Shown: piece after piece, positions 19,424 through 29,775 of the stretch | Layout of the letters: every line of letters starts with the position of its first letter | Position numbering within the stretch: the stretch's first letter is position 1 | Origin: Bacteroidales bacterium | GTDB taxonomy: Bacteria > Bacteroidota > Bacteroidia > Bacteroidales > UBA932 | Length of the DNA stretch: 62,133 nucleotides | Direction: 5' to 3' | NCBI GenBank assembly: GCA_017428725.1 | Contig: JAFRQH010000029.1 | Span: 1-62,133 of the forward strand | Made by a program: the position numbers and the translations under genes | The notes under the pieces: generated by a model | Databases searched by the model: none | What the model saw: the letters and a program-made list of their open reading frames with translations, nothing else | Told to the model about the DNA's origin: nothing

Positions 19424-22400
19424 ATGCAAAAACCAGTTGTTTTCCTACTTTCTTGTCTGGCAGCCCTCGGTCTGCCGACAGGTCTGTCAGCCCAGGTCAA
19501 GGTGAGCGAGACCCAGACCACCATCCCGACCTACCTGGTCGGAGATCCTGAGACGGATCCCTATTTCTTCACCGGCCGGACCTACCAGGGCGCAGCGGGC
19601 CACATATATCCTTACCCGATCTACGACATCCTCACCGACGACCGTGTGGACCGGGACTACAAGTACCTCAAACTGGAGAACGAGTACACGGAGATCGGGG
19701 TGCTCCCCGAGATCGGCGGCCGCATCTTCTCCGCCAGCGACAAGCAGACGGGCTACAATTTCTTCTACCGCCAGCACGTCATCCGTCCCGCCCTGATCGG
19801 CATGATCGGATCCTGGATCTCGGGCGGCGTGGAGTGGAACATCCCGCACCACCACCGCGCCTCCTCCACGCTGAACGCCGGCTATGAGGTGGTCGAGAAC
19901 GAGGATGGCAGCAAGACCATCTGGATTGGCGAGACCGAACTCCGCCAGCGGCTCAAATGGTCGATCGGCCTGACGATGTTCCCCGGCAAGTCCTATGTCG
20001 AGGCCACCTTCAAGATCCAGAACCGCACCCCGATGATGCAGTCCTTCCTGTATTGGGCCAACGTATCCGTCCACGCCAACGAGAACTACCAGGTGCAGTT
20101 CCCGCCGCAGACCGTCTTCGGGACCACGCACAGCAAGACCAACTACTCCGACTGGCCGTTCACGGCCGCCGCGGGCAGCCGCGAAGCCTGGGACACCAGC
20201 TGGTGGAAGAACTGGAAGGGCTCCAACTCCACCTTCGCCGTCAACTACGACCAGAACTACCTGGTCGGCTATGACTTCGGCCAGGATGCCGGCACGGCCC
20301 ACTGGGCCAACCACCACCTCGTCCCCGGCAAGAAATTCTTCCTGTGGGGCACGGAGAGCGTCTGGAACGAGATGCTGACCGAAGAGGACGGTGCCTATCT
20401 CGAGCTGATGGTCGGCACCTACTCCGACAACCAGCCCGACTACAGCTGGATCGGTCCCAACGAGGTCCGCGTCACCAAGCAGTACTGGTATCCCGTCAAG
20501 AAGATCGGCGGAGCCAAGAACGTCACCCTCGAGGGTGCCGTCAACGTGGTCCGCAAGGACCCCCGCACCGTGATGGTGGGCTTCAACGCCACGGCCGCCT
20601 ACCCGGGCGCCAAGGTGCTCGTCAAGGCCGGTGACAAGGTCCTGCTGGAGCGCACGCTCAACATCGACCCCAACACCCCCTTCCTGCAGGACATCGCCGT
20701 GGACCCTTCCGTCCAGGATCCGGACATCTTCGCCGGCCTGTATGACCGCGACGGCCGGGAGCTCGTCAGCTACTCGCCCGTGGTCAAGGACAAACTCGAG
20801 CGGCCGCATCCCGCCGACCGTCCCCTCGAACCCGCCCAGTACGAGAGCGTGGAGGAGCTCCTGCTCGCCGCCCAGCGTCTCGAGGAGTTCCACAATGCCC
20901 GCGTCGACCCGCTCCCTTATTATGAAGAGGCGCTCCGCCGCGACTCGCTCGACTCCCGCGTCAACGTCAACCTGGGCATCTACTACGCCCGCCACGCCCG
21001 TTACGCCGAGGCCGAGAAGCACCTCCAGCGCGCCTACAAGCGCCTGACCGGCCTGCACTTCATGCCGGAGATCGACAAGACCGGCGCCATCTACCAGACC
21101 AACCCCAAGGACGGCGAGATGCTCTACTACCTCGGCGTCGTCTCACAGGCCCTCGGCAAGGAGAAGGAAGCCGAGACCTATTACTGGAAGTCCACCTGGT
21201 ATCCCGGCTTCCAGTCCCCGTCCTACCTCTATCTCGCCGAGATGTACTGGAAACAGGGCCGCAAGGCCGAAGCCCTCGACGCCATCGACCGCAGCCTGGA
21301 CCTGAGCGGCTCCAGCACGCAGGGCAAGTTCGTCAAGGCCTTCTTCCTCGCCGAGACCGGCAAGCCCGCCGAGGCACGCAAGCTCCTGCGCGAGAACCTC
21401 GCCTTCGATCCCATCGACTGGCTCAGCCAGGTCGAGCTGGCCCGCCTGGACCGCAACGACAGGGGTGTGGACCACGTGCTCGCCCATATGGGCATTCCCC
21501 TGCAGGAGGCCCTCGAGATCTCCACTTTCTATGGTGCGCTCGGCGCCTATCCCCAGGCCGTCGCCTTCCTCGACTACGTGATGGCACACGGCACGCCTTT
21601 CGCCTCCACGCCGATGCAGAAGAATGCCGTGGAGCCTTTTACGGCCTCCCCGCTGCTGAACTACATGGCCGGCTGGTACTCCTCCCTGGCCGGCGACAAG
21701 GACAAGGCCCTGGCCTACTACCGCAAGGCCGCCGGGATGTCCCCCGACTACTGCTTCCCGTTCCGCGTGGAGGAGAAGCAGATGCTCGAAGACGTGATCG
21801 CGGCCAACCCCGCCGACGGCAAGGCACCCTACTACCTGGGCAACCTGCTGTACTACTATGACCAGAAGGATCTCGCCATCGACGCCTGGAAGAAGGCCAT
21901 CGCGATCGATCCCGCCTACGGGATGAGCTACCGCAACCTGGGCTTCGCCACCGACAAATACCTGGGTGACCAGCAGGCCGCCGCGGAGATCTACCGCCAG
22001 GCCATCGCCGCCGACGCCTCCGATCCCAAGTTCTTCACCGAGCTGGACATCCTCGAGGAGGCCCTCCAGGTCCCGTCCGCCCAGCGTCTCGCCCGGATGG
22101 AGAAGAACAAGAAGTCCGTCTTCAAGTCCGACGACGCCACCTCCCGCTACGTCTACCTGCTCGTCGACAACGGCAAGTACCAGCAGGCGCTCGACATCCT
22201 GGGCACGCGCCACTTCCGCGTGTGGGAAGGCGGCCAAACGGTCTACACCCAATTCGTGGACGCCCACCTGCTCAACGGCCTGAACCTCCTGAAGAAACGC
22301 CAGAACAAGAAGGCCCTCGACGACTTCCTGGCCGCCGGCACCTTCCCGCGCAACCTGGAGACCAACGAACTCTCCACCGGTCCCACCGTGGCCAAAGTCG

Positions 22401-22837
22401 CCTACCACCAGGGTCTCGCCTACCAGGCGCTCGGACAGAAGGCCGAGGCCGAAGCCGCCTTCCGCAAGTGCATCGAGACCGCCACGGGCGGCAACGAGTT
22501 CTCGCGCCGCCGCGGCGGCAACGCCGACGAGAGCGGCTACTTCGTGGCGATGTCCCAGAAAGCGCTCGGCGACGAGGCTGCCGCCAAGGCCACGCTCGAC
22601 CAGATGCAGCGCACCCTGGACCAGCAGAGCGCCAACACCGGCACGGTCGTGGACATCTACTCCAAGTTCGGCGAAGACGGCACCAACAACACCATCCGTG
22701 CCCGCGGCCTTTACGCCCAGGGCCTGGTGTACCTCGCACGCGGCGACAAAGCCACCGCGAAAGAATGCTTCACCCGCTCGCTGGCGATCACTCCGTCCAA
22801 CGTCTGGGCCAAGTACTTCCTGAGCACCTGCAAGTAA
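19424..22837 (+). CDS. DUF5107 and TPR-repeat exported protein
   Basis: About 1137 residues. The ATG at 19424 gives the signal peptide MQKPVVFLLSCLAALGLPTGLSAQ; a TTG 39 bases upstream lies inside the -7 box and is rejected. Residues about 30-340 match DUF5107 (ENEYTEIGVLPEIGGRIFSA, then HHHRASS), a domain that resembles aldose-epimerase or galactose-mutarotase-like beta-sandwiches. From about 470 to the end the protein is a long run of TPR units (for example YAEAEKHLQRAY, KALAYYRKAAGM, AIDAWKKAIAIDPAYG). DUF5107-TPR proteins recur in Bacteroidetes glycan loci but their function is not settled; sugar handling or enzyme scaffolding in the periplasm is plausible. It is 31 bases from the next gene. 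Confidence 0.9.
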   Translation: MQKPVVFLLSCLAALGLPTGLSAQVKVSETQTTIPTYLVGDPETDPYFFTGRTYQGAAGHIYPYPIYDILTDDRVDRDYKYLKLENEYTEIGVLPEIGGRIFSASDKQTGYNFFYRQHVIRPALIGMIGSWISGGVEWNIPHHHRASSTLNAGYEVVENEDGSKTIWIGETELRQRLKWSIGLTMFPGKSYVEATFKIQNRTPMMQSFLYWANVSVHANENYQVQFPPQTVFGTTHSKTNYSDWPFTAAAGSREAWDTSWWKNWKGSNSTFAVNYDQNYLVGYDFGQDAGTAHWANHHLVPGKKFFLWGTESVWNEMLTEEDGAYLELMVGTYSDNQPDYSWIGPNEVRVTKQYWYPVKKIGGAKNVTLEGAVNVVRKDPRTVMVGFNATAAYPGAKVLVKAGDKVLLERTLNIDPNTPFLQDIAVDPSVQDPDIFAGLYDRDGRELVSYSPVVKDKLERPHPADRPLEPAQYESVEELLLAAQRLEEFHNARVDPLPYYEEALRRDSLDSRVNVNLGIYYARHARYAEAEKHLQRAYKRLTGLHFMPEIDKTGAIYQTNPKDGEMLYYLGVVSQALGKEKEAETYYWKSTWYPGFQSPSYLYLAEMYWKQGRKAEALDAIDRSLDLSGSSTQGKFVKAFFLAETGKPAEARKLLRENLAFDPIDWLSQVELARLDRNDRGVDHVLAHMGIPLQEALEISTFYGALGAYPQAVAFLDYVMAHGTPFASTPMQKNAVEPFTASPLLNYMAGWYSSLAGDKDKALAYYRKAAGMSPDYCFPFRVEEKQMLEDVIAANPADGKAPYYLGNLLYYYDQKDLAIDAWKKAIAIDPAYGMSYRNLGFATDKYLGDQQAAAEIYRQAIAADASDPKFFTELDILEEALQVPSAQRLARMEKNKKSVFKSDDATSRYVYLLVDNGKYQQALDILGTRHFRVWEGGQTVYTQFVDAHLLNGLNLLKKRQNKKALDDFLAAGTFPRNLETNELSTGPTVAKVAYHQGLAYQALGQKAEAEAAFRKCIETATGGNEFSRRRGGNADESGYFVAMSQKALGDEAAAKATLDQMQRTLDQQSANTGTVVDIYSKFGEDGTNNTIRARGLYAQGLVYLARGDKATAKECFTRSLAITPSNVWAKYFLSTCK

Positions 22838-22868
22838 CCTTTACCACCAAATTCCAACAAATTCCGCT

Positions 22869-24794
22869 ATGAGAAAGTTCCTGTTCTCATTCGTGGCTCT
22901 GGCCCTGCTCTTTTCCTGCGAAAAGGGCGGGCCGGTAAGTCACACCTTCGACTCCACCCAGAGCATCGACTACCACGAGTTCAGCCTTGCCGAACTCGGT
23001 CTCAAAGGCGTGGACAACTGGGAGGGCTGGCAGTATATGGTCCTCGAGATCAAGTCCAGCACCGCCCAGCGTTTCCTGCTCGGCATCCACACCGACAACG
23101 GCCTCCACGAGAAGCGCACCCACGTCCTTCCCAAGGCCTGGGTCCGCCTCTGCATCCCCCTCGAGTACTACCGGGAGAAGCCCAAGCCCGCCGGCGACCT
23201 GGCCGCCACGGTCAACAAGCCGCAGAACGGCGTGGGCTTCCAGCACATCGAAGGTGGCACCGTGGGCCCGCTCACCGGCGTACAGGGCCTCGGCATCCGC
23301 TACTACACCCCGCTGGACAACCCCACCGTGGAGATCCGCTCCTTCAAGCTGACCAACGAACCCGTCACGCCCACCTACCTCGGTGACGAGCCTTATGTCG
23401 ACGAGTTCGGCCAGTGGGCCCTCGCCGACTTCCCCGGCAAGGCCCACAGCCTCGAGGAGCTCCAGGCTATCTGGAAGCAGGAAGAAGAGACCCTCCAGGC
23501 CAACGCCCTCCCCCGCTCCAAATACGGCGGATTCCTGGACAAGCGCGTCAAGGCCACGGGCTACTTCCGCGTCCAGAAGATCGACGGCCGCTGGTGGTTC
23601 GTCGATCCCGACGGCTACCTCTTCCTGTCCATCAGCGGCGGCGGCCCGACCGCCGGCGGTGGCGGCGAAGCTTCCAAGGCCCCCGGCCTGGAAGGGATGT
23701 TTGCCGCATTCCCACCCGAGGTCACGGCTCCGGCCGCCCCCGGCTTCGGTGGCGGGAACCAGCCGCGGATGATGAGTTTCGGCGAGTGGAACCTGCACCG
23801 CCGCTTCGGCTTCGACGAGGGCTGGCGCGACCGCTGGGCCGACCTCACCGTCAAGCGGATGCAGGCCTGGGGCCTCAACACCGGCTCCCCGCGCCCGGGA
23901 TCCTTCCCCTACCTGGGCCACCTGCGCACGCGCACCGAGACCATCTACGGCATCCAGGACGTCTATGCGCCGGGCTACGCCAGCAACCTCGAGGCCTCCG
24001 TCAAGGACCAGGTCCAGGCCAATGCCAAGGACCGCTACCTGATCGGCTACTTCCTGCAGAACGAGCCTTCCTGGCTCGAGACCGAGCCGCGCGTCTGCCA
24101 GCTCCTGCTCGATGACGAGACGGACCGGCCCATCAAGCGCGTCCTCCAGGAGTACCTCGCCAAGAACGGCGACACCGACGAGACCCGCACCCGCTTCATC
24201 CACGAGACCTTCCGCAAGCACATCGCCACCCTCGCGGGCGCCGTGCGCAAGTACGACAAGAACCACCTGCTGCTCGGCATCCGCTTCGGACACTCCTCCG
24301 TCCCGCACCCCGCCATCCTGCAGATTGTCAAGGACTACTCCGACGTCTTCGCCTTCAACACCTACCGCCTCGCCCCCAACAAGGCCTATCTCGACGCCGT
24401 CTATGAGGCACTCGACATGCCGATGATCGACGGCGAGTTCCACTTCGGCACGATCGACCGCGGGATGGCTCCCGGCCTCGTCCAGGTGGGCAGCCAGGAG
24501 GAGCGCGCCACGGCCTTCCGCTACTTCGCCGAGAACGGCTTCGCGCACCCGGCCCTCGTGGGCATCGCCTGGTTCCAGTACACCGACCAGGGTCTGATGG
24601 GCCGCCGCGACGGCGAGCGCTACAACATCGGCCTGATCGACGTCACCGACCAGCCCTACCCCATCACCAAGGGCATCCGGGCGGCCTCGGAGAACCTCTA
24701 TCTCGTCCATTCCGGCAAACAGGCACCTTTCTCCACCATCCCTGCAGGCCTGCAGGGCAACGAAGATGACCTGACCTCCAAGAGCAACCAGTAA
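22869..24794 (+). CDS. GH50/GH147-like (clan GH-A) glycosidase lipoprotein, copy 2
   Basis: A 641-residue paralogue of the protein at 12210-14141. From the lipobox cysteine onward the two align almost without gaps, with long runs identical at DNA level (for example around 12836-12960 and 23494-23618) and the same final 20 residues. The signal peptides differ (here MRKFLFSFVALALLFSC), and similarity stops at the stop codon. The likely acid/base is Glu399 and the nucleophile Glu523. The main differences are a short loop near residues 285-300 (TAPAAPGFGGGNQP here) and scattered residues near 365-380. Expected activity is on beta-galactosides; the loop may alter specificity. It is followed 25 bases later by the second susC. 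Confidence 0.8.
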   Translation: MRKFLFSFVALALLFSCEKGGPVSHTFDSTQSIDYHEFSLAELGLKGVDNWEGWQYMVLEIKSSTAQRFLLGIHTDNGLHEKRTHVLPKAWVRLCIPLEYYREKPKPAGDLAATVNKPQNGVGFQHIEGGTVGPLTGVQGLGIRYYTPLDNPTVEIRSFKLTNEPVTPTYLGDEPYVDEFGQWALADFPGKAHSLEELQAIWKQEEETLQANALPRSKYGGFLDKRVKATGYFRVQKIDGRWWFVDPDGYLFLSISGGGPTAGGGGEASKAPGLEGMFAAFPPEVTAPAAPGFGGGNQPRMMSFGEWNLHRRFGFDEGWRDRWADLTVKRMQAWGLNTGSPRPGSFPYLGHLRTRTETIYGIQDVYAPGYASNLEASVKDQVQANAKDRYLIGYFLQNEPSWLETEPRVCQLLLDDETDRPIKRVLQEYLAKNGDTDETRTRFIHETFRKHIATLAGAVRKYDKNHLLLGIRFGHSSVPHPAILQIVKDYSDVFAFNTYRLAPNKAYLDAVYEALDMPMIDGEFHFGTIDRGMAPGLVQVGSQEERATAFRYFAENGFAHPALVGIAWFQYTDQGLMGRRDGERYNIGLIDVTDQPYPITKGIRAASENLYLVHSGKQAPFSTIPAGLQGNEDDLTSKSNQ

Positions 24795-24819
24795 ACACAA
24801 CCAATATTCCTCTTAATTT

Positions 24820-27800
24820 ATGCGAAAACTATTAACCATCCTGATGTTGTTCTGCGCGGCCTCCGTCTTTGCGCAGAACGTGACTGTGTCCGGTACTGTC
24901 TCTGACAAGTTCGGACCCATCATCGGAGCATCCGTCTTCGTCGTCGAGAACAACACCATCGGCGTGATCACCGACGAGAACGGACGCTATTCCCTCACGG
25001 TACCGAGCGCAGAGAACTCCCTCGTCTTCTCCTTCATCGGCTACGACTCCGTCACGGAGAAAGTCGGTGCCCGCCGGACAATCAATGTCGTATTCTCCGA
25101 GTCCGCCACCCGCCTCGAGGACGTCGTCGTCATCGGCTACGGCAGCACGACGGTCAAGAACCTGACCAGCTCCGTGTCGAGCGTCAAGACCGAAGACATC
25201 GACAACACCGCCATCGCCAGCGTGGACAATATGCTGCTCGGGCGTGTCGCCGGCCTCAACATGACGTCCAACTCCGCCCAGCCGGGCGCCTCGGTCGACG
25301 TCAACATCCGCGGTTCCATCTCGCCCAACGGCAACAATGAGCCGCTCTATGTCATCGACGGCGTGCCGATGACCTCCAACACCGCCAACATCGCGGGCAC
25401 CACCGGCAACGGCGCCGCCTCCCTGGCGACCGGCCTCAACCAGTCCCCGCTCAACACCATCAACCCCTCCGACATCGTCTCCATCGACGTGCTCAAGGAT
25501 GCGTCCGCGGCGGCCATCTACGGATCCGCTTCCGCCAACGGCGTCATCATCATCACCACCCGGCGCGGCCAGGAAGGCCGGCCGCGCGTGACCTACAACG
25601 GCACCTACACCTTCCAGGTCCCGAAGCCCTACAAGGAGAAGCTGATGGACTCCAAGACCTTCATGGAGACCCACAACTTCTGGGTCCACGAGCGCGTGGC
25701 CCACACGGCGAACACCTATCCCTACGGCCAGGTCGACTACAACGGAGACGGCGTGGTGGACGTCAATGACTACAACGCCGCCTTCAACTCCGTCTCCGAC
25801 ATGTTCTCGCCGGCCGAGATCGCCGCTGCCTCCAGCACGGACTGGCTCGACTACGTGACCGACAATGCCTACATCACCGAGCACAACGTCTCGATGAGCG
25901 GCGGCACCGGCGGTACGCGCTACTTCGCCTCCTACAACTACTACCTCAACGACGGTATCCTCAAGGGGTCCCGGATGGCCCGTAACTCCGTGCGCGTCAA
26001 CCTCGACCAGAAGATCGGCGAGCGCATCAACCTCGGGCTCAACATCAACTACACCAACATCAACACCAACAACCAGTCCTCTGGTACCAGCGCCGTCATC
26101 GGTATCGGCACGGCCTCGTTGATGCAGAACGCCTACGGTTTCCCGCCTTTCGGCTCCACGACGATCGACCCCGAGCTCGGCTTCTATCCGCACGCCATCG
26201 ACGGCCAGCAGACCAACCCGGCCGGCCAGCTGCAGATCACGGACAAGAACAAGAACAACCGTATCTTCATCAACCCGACCCTGACCATCGACATCACCCG
26301 CGACCTCAACTTCAAGCTGGTCGGCGGTTATGACACCCAGACCAGCCGGCGCGACTACTACATCCCGCGGATCACGGGCAACTACCTCGCCCCCAACGGT
26401 ATGGCGACGGTAGCCGGCCAGGAGTCCGTCAACAAGTCCCTCGAAGGCTACTTCACCTACAACAAGGTCTTCGGCGACCATCGCCTCGACGCCGTGCTCG
26501 GCTTCGGTGCCTACGGGACCGACTTCCGTTCCTACATCCTCCAGTCCTCCAACTTCTGGACGGATTCCTTCGTCACCGACAACATGGCCATCGGCTCCGA
26601 CAACGACCAGCGCTACACCGGCACCTCCCGTTCGGAGATCCGCAAGTACTCCCAGTTCGGCCGTATCAACTACACCTTCAAGGAGCGCTACATCTTCTCC
26701 GTGACTGGCCGCCGCGACGGTTCGTCCGTGTTCGCCGCCAACAAGAAGTGGGGCTTCTTCCCGTCCGTCTCCGCCGCCTGGCGCATCTCGGACGAGCCCT
26801 GGATGGAAGCCAGCAAGGGCTGGCTCTCCAACCTGAAACTGCGTGTCGGTTACGGTACTTCCGGCAATGAGCCCCAGCGGGCCAACGCCCTGTCGGTCTA
26901 CGCCACCGGCGAGATCACGGGTGCCAACGTCGTGATGCCTTACGGCGTGATGACCTCCGGTGGAGACATCGGCGGCATCCAGCTCTCCACCGCAGCCAAC
27001 CCCAACCTGTCCTGGGAGACCAACGAGACGGTCAACGTGGGTCTGGACTTCGGCTTCGCCCGTTCCCGCGTGACCGGAAGCATCGACTGGTTCGTCCGCA
27101 CGGCCCGCGACCTGATCGACTACAAGACCCTCCCGTACGACCAGCCCGTGACGCAGGTCATCTCCAACATCGGCTCCACCCAGGCCAAGGGTATCGAGTT
27201 CGAACTCCACTCGATCAACGTCAGGACCCGCGACTTCTCCTGGAAGACCGACTTCAACTTCTCCTACACCAAGTACCGCTGGCTGACCCGCAACCCCGAA
27301 CTCGTGCTGAGTTCCTGGCAGAGCGTGACCGACGAGATGTCCGCCATCTTCGGATGGAACACCGACGGCATCTTCCACAGCTACGACGAGATCAACGCCT
27401 ACAAGAACTCCCGCGGCGAGCTCCTGCAGCCCAAGGCAGTCCCCGGCAACATCCGTTACCTCGACTACAACGGAGACGGTGTCCTGGACGACGCTGACAA
27501 CCACCTTCTCGGCCGCAGCACGCCCCCGTTCCGCTTCGGCTTCAACAACGTCTTCACTTACAAGCGCTTCAGCGCAATGCTTTATTTCTACGGCGCAGCC
27601 GGCCACACCGTCAACACGCCCGCCCAGCGCGGCGGCTCGATGGGTGGCGCCGAGCAGCACAACACCTTCGTCAACGGTATCCAGCACATCTGGAGCATGA
27701 AGAACCAGCAGGGCGACTGGCCGGGCATCGGCAACGACCTGACCTCCAGCACCCAGCGCACCGGCGGCAGCAACGACTTCTTCCTCAAGAAGATCTGGTA

Positions 27801-28005
27801 TGCCAAGCTGCGCAACGTCCAGCTCTCCTACCTGATTCCGGATGCCGCGGCGAAAGCGATGAAGCTCAGCAGCCTGGCCGTCACCCTCGACGCCCAGAAC
27901 CTCGGCACGCTCACCAACTTCGTGGGCTACGACCCTGAGATGCGCGGCAACTATCCGTATCCGATCTGCTACTCCTTCACCATCGGTGTCAAGGCAAGCT
28001 TCTGA
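24820..28005 (+). CDS. SusC-like TonB-dependent transporter of galactan-type locus
   Basis: A 1061-residue outer-membrane protein with signal peptide MRKLLTILMLFCAASVFAQ. Residues about 22-100 are the carboxypeptidase-like regulatory domain (VTVSGTVSDKFGPIIGASVFV). The plug domain follows, with VNIRGSISPNG, LYVIDGVPM and VLKDASAAAIYGSASANGVI, then a beta-barrel ending in Phe. A calcium-like DGDGVVDVNDYN loop lies near residue 310. Only weak similarity to the first SusC beyond family features is visible, so this is a distinct transporter. It should import products of the GH53/GH50-like enzymes, an inference from operon position. Confidence 0.96.
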   Translation: MRKLLTILMLFCAASVFAQNVTVSGTVSDKFGPIIGASVFVVENNTIGVITDENGRYSLTVPSAENSLVFSFIGYDSVTEKVGARRTINVVFSESATRLEDVVVIGYGSTTVKNLTSSVSSVKTEDIDNTAIASVDNMLLGRVAGLNMTSNSAQPGASVDVNIRGSISPNGNNEPLYVIDGVPMTSNTANIAGTTGNGAASLATGLNQSPLNTINPSDIVSIDVLKDASAAAIYGSASANGVIIITTRRGQEGRPRVTYNGTYTFQVPKPYKEKLMDSKTFMETHNFWVHERVAHTANTYPYGQVDYNGDGVVDVNDYNAAFNSVSDMFSPAEIAAASSTDWLDYVTDNAYITEHNVSMSGGTGGTRYFASYNYYLNDGILKGSRMARNSVRVNLDQKIGERINLGLNINYTNINTNNQSSGTSAVIGIGTASLMQNAYGFPPFGSTTIDPELGFYPHAIDGQQTNPAGQLQITDKNKNNRIFINPTLTIDITRDLNFKLVGGYDTQTSRRDYYIPRITGNYLAPNGMATVAGQESVNKSLEGYFTYNKVFGDHRLDAVLGFGAYGTDFRSYILQSSNFWTDSFVTDNMAIGSDNDQRYTGTSRSEIRKYSQFGRINYTFKERYIFSVTGRRDGSSVFAANKKWGFFPSVSAAWRISDEPWMEASKGWLSNLKLRVGYGTSGNEPQRANALSVYATGEITGANVVMPYGVMTSGGDIGGIQLSTAANPNLSWETNETVNVGLDFGFARSRVTGSIDWFVRTARDLIDYKTLPYDQPVTQVISNIGSTQAKGIEFELHSINVRTRDFSWKTDFNFSYTKYRWLTRNPELVLSSWQSVTDEMSAIFGWNTDGIFHSYDEINAYKNSRGELLQPKAVPGNIRYLDYNGDGVLDDADNHLLGRSTPPFRFGFNNVFTYKRFSAMLYFYGAAGHTVNTPAQRGGSMGGAEQHNTFVNGIQHIWSMKNQQGDWPGIGNDLTSSTQRTGGSNDFFLKKIWYAKLRNVQLSYLIPDAAAKAMKLSSLAVTLDAQNLGTLTNFVGYDPEMRGNYPYPICYSFTIGVKASF

Positions 28006-28023
28006 TGAATGATTGATGAGAAT

Positions 28024-29775
28024 ATGAAAAAAGCATCGAATATGAAAAAGATCATTTCCCTTATACTGACTTCCAGCCTGCTCGTCAGCGCGACCTTCTC
28101 CTTCACTTCCTGCGAGAAGGCGCTCGAGACCAAGGTGTACGGACAGATCGTACCGGAATCCTTCTTCCAGACCGAGGCCGACCTCAAGGCCGCCCTCACC
28201 GGTATGATGATCTATATCTCCGGCCGTGGCGAAGGCACGGACTATGGTCTGTGGACCTCCCACTGGGTGGCCCCGCGGGTCTACGGCCTGAGCATGACCG
28301 ATGAGCTCTACCGCCAGCCGTCCAGCTGGTCCCGCTGGACGTGGACGCCGAGCCACGGCGCCGAAGGCAACGGCCCCGGCCGTCCCGAGGACAACTGGGC
28401 CGTCTGGCAGTTCAACCAGAAGGTCGCCAAGATCACGGCCCTGCTCGAGGACTTCAAGAACTGCCCCGTGGCGGAGAGCAATCCCGAACTGGTCGAGGAG
28501 TACAGCAAGCAGCTCAAGGGCCTGCGCGCCTTCTATATGTACACCCTCTATGAGTTCTTCGGACCGGTCAACACCATCATCGACCCGACGAAACTCAACT
28601 CCACCGAGTACACGCCCCGCATGAGCGACGCCGAATACCGTGCCGCCATCGAGAGCGACTACGAGGCCGTCTTCTCCTCCAAGCTCCCCGACGTGCAGGT
28701 GGGCGACATGCACGGCTACGTGTCGATGGACTTCTTCCGGATGTGCGCCATCCGCTACTACATGGCCACTGCGCAGTGGGCCAAGGCCGAGGCGCTCTGC
28801 CGTACCATCCTCAACAGCGGCCGCTACTCGCTGATCACCGCCCCCGGCGCCACGGTCCAGACGGCCGATGTGGTCGGCGTGGCCGGTGGTGCCGCGAAGT
28901 TCGGTCCCGAATACGACTACACCTATTCCCCGTTCGAGGTGGCCGTCAACACCTGCCCCAACGCAGAGACCATCTTCTCCTGCCCGGTCAACACCAACCA
29001 CGGCAACATCTGGATCACGGAGATTACCAATGGCTCCCTCTACTACTTCCCGGGCCCTTCCGCCGGCGAACTGACTGCCGCCTGGAATATGGGTTACACC
29101 CCCTGGAAGCATTTCCACGACCTGTTCGGCTACGAGGGTGACGACTCCTACGACAAGGACACCCGCGTCCGCCAGTTCTATATCAAGGGCTACAACCGCC
29201 GTTCCGGCTCGCTGATGGTCGAGACCCCGAATGAGGCTGCCGGCGAACTCAGCATGCCTGGCGCCGCCCCGTACAAGTTCACCAACTACAAGACCGCGGG
29301 TCACTCCGGCGCCGAATGGCAGATCGAGCAGCCTGCATACCGCCTGTCCGACGTCTACCTCTACCTGGCCGAGTGCATCGTCCGGCAGAGCGGCGTGAAC
29401 GACGAGGCCAAGAAACTCGTCGCGGACATCCGCGAGCGTGCCGGCCTGGGCCGCGACCTGACCTTCGGCCTGACGCGTTACTACAAAGAGCTCTGGGGCA
29501 ACGACCCGACCGTCTCCAAGGACGCCTTCCTGCACTTCATCCTGTGGGAGCGCGGCCGTGAGCTGATGGGCGAGGGCCAGCGCTACGAGGACCTGCACCG
29601 CTTCATGAACAAGGATGGCAGCCACACCATGTTCGTCCAGCGCGCTTACGACCTGCAGAAGATCTCGGATATGGCATCCAACGACTACCGCAACCTGATG
29701 CCGATCCCCCACAAGATCATCCTCCAGTCCAACGGCGTCCTCCAGCAGAACCCTGGATATCCTACCACAGAATAA
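28024..29775 (+). CDS. SusD-like surface glycan-binding lipoprotein, second pair
   Basis: About 583 residues, a normal SusD length. Three in-frame ATGs (28009, 28024, 28042) are possible; 28024 or 28042 gives a proper lipoprotein signal ending FSFTSC. SusD features are the early ALTGMMIYISG helix, the YRLSDVYLYLAECIVRQSG stretch near residue 440, and the late ILWERGRELMGEGQRYEDLHRF motif. It pairs with the susC just upstream (about 18 bases) and completes the operon, which ends at a strong terminator. Confidence 0.95.
   Translation: MKKASNMKKIISLILTSSLLVSATFSFTSCEKALETKVYGQIVPESFFQTEADLKAALTGMMIYISGRGEGTDYGLWTSHWVAPRVYGLSMTDELYRQPSSWSRWTWTPSHGAEGNGPGRPEDNWAVWQFNQKVAKITALLEDFKNCPVAESNPELVEEYSKQLKGLRAFYMYTLYEFFGPVNTIIDPTKLNSTEYTPRMSDAEYRAAIESDYEAVFSSKLPDVQVGDMHGYVSMDFFRMCAIRYYMATAQWAKAEALCRTILNSGRYSLITAPGATVQTADVVGVAGGAAKFGPEYDYTYSPFEVAVNTCPNAETIFSCPVNTNHGNIWITEITNGSLYYFPGPSAGELTAAWNMGYTPWKHFHDLFGYEGDDSYDKDTRVRQFYIKGYNRRSGSLMVETPNEAAGELSMPGAAPYKFTNYKTAGHSGAEWQIEQPAYRLSDVYLYLAECIVRQSGVNDEAKKLVADIRERAGLGRDLTFGLTRYYKELWGNDPTVSKDAFLHFILWERGRELMGEGQRYEDLHRFMNKDGSHTMFVQRAYDLQKISDMASNDYRNLMPIPHKIILQSNGVLQQNPGYPTTE

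Noticed and set aside
12836..23618. Duplication of the GH50/GH147-like gene by a mobile element
   Set aside because: No transposase, inverted terminal repeats or flanking direct repeats accompany either copy; duplication and conversion within the locus explain it better.
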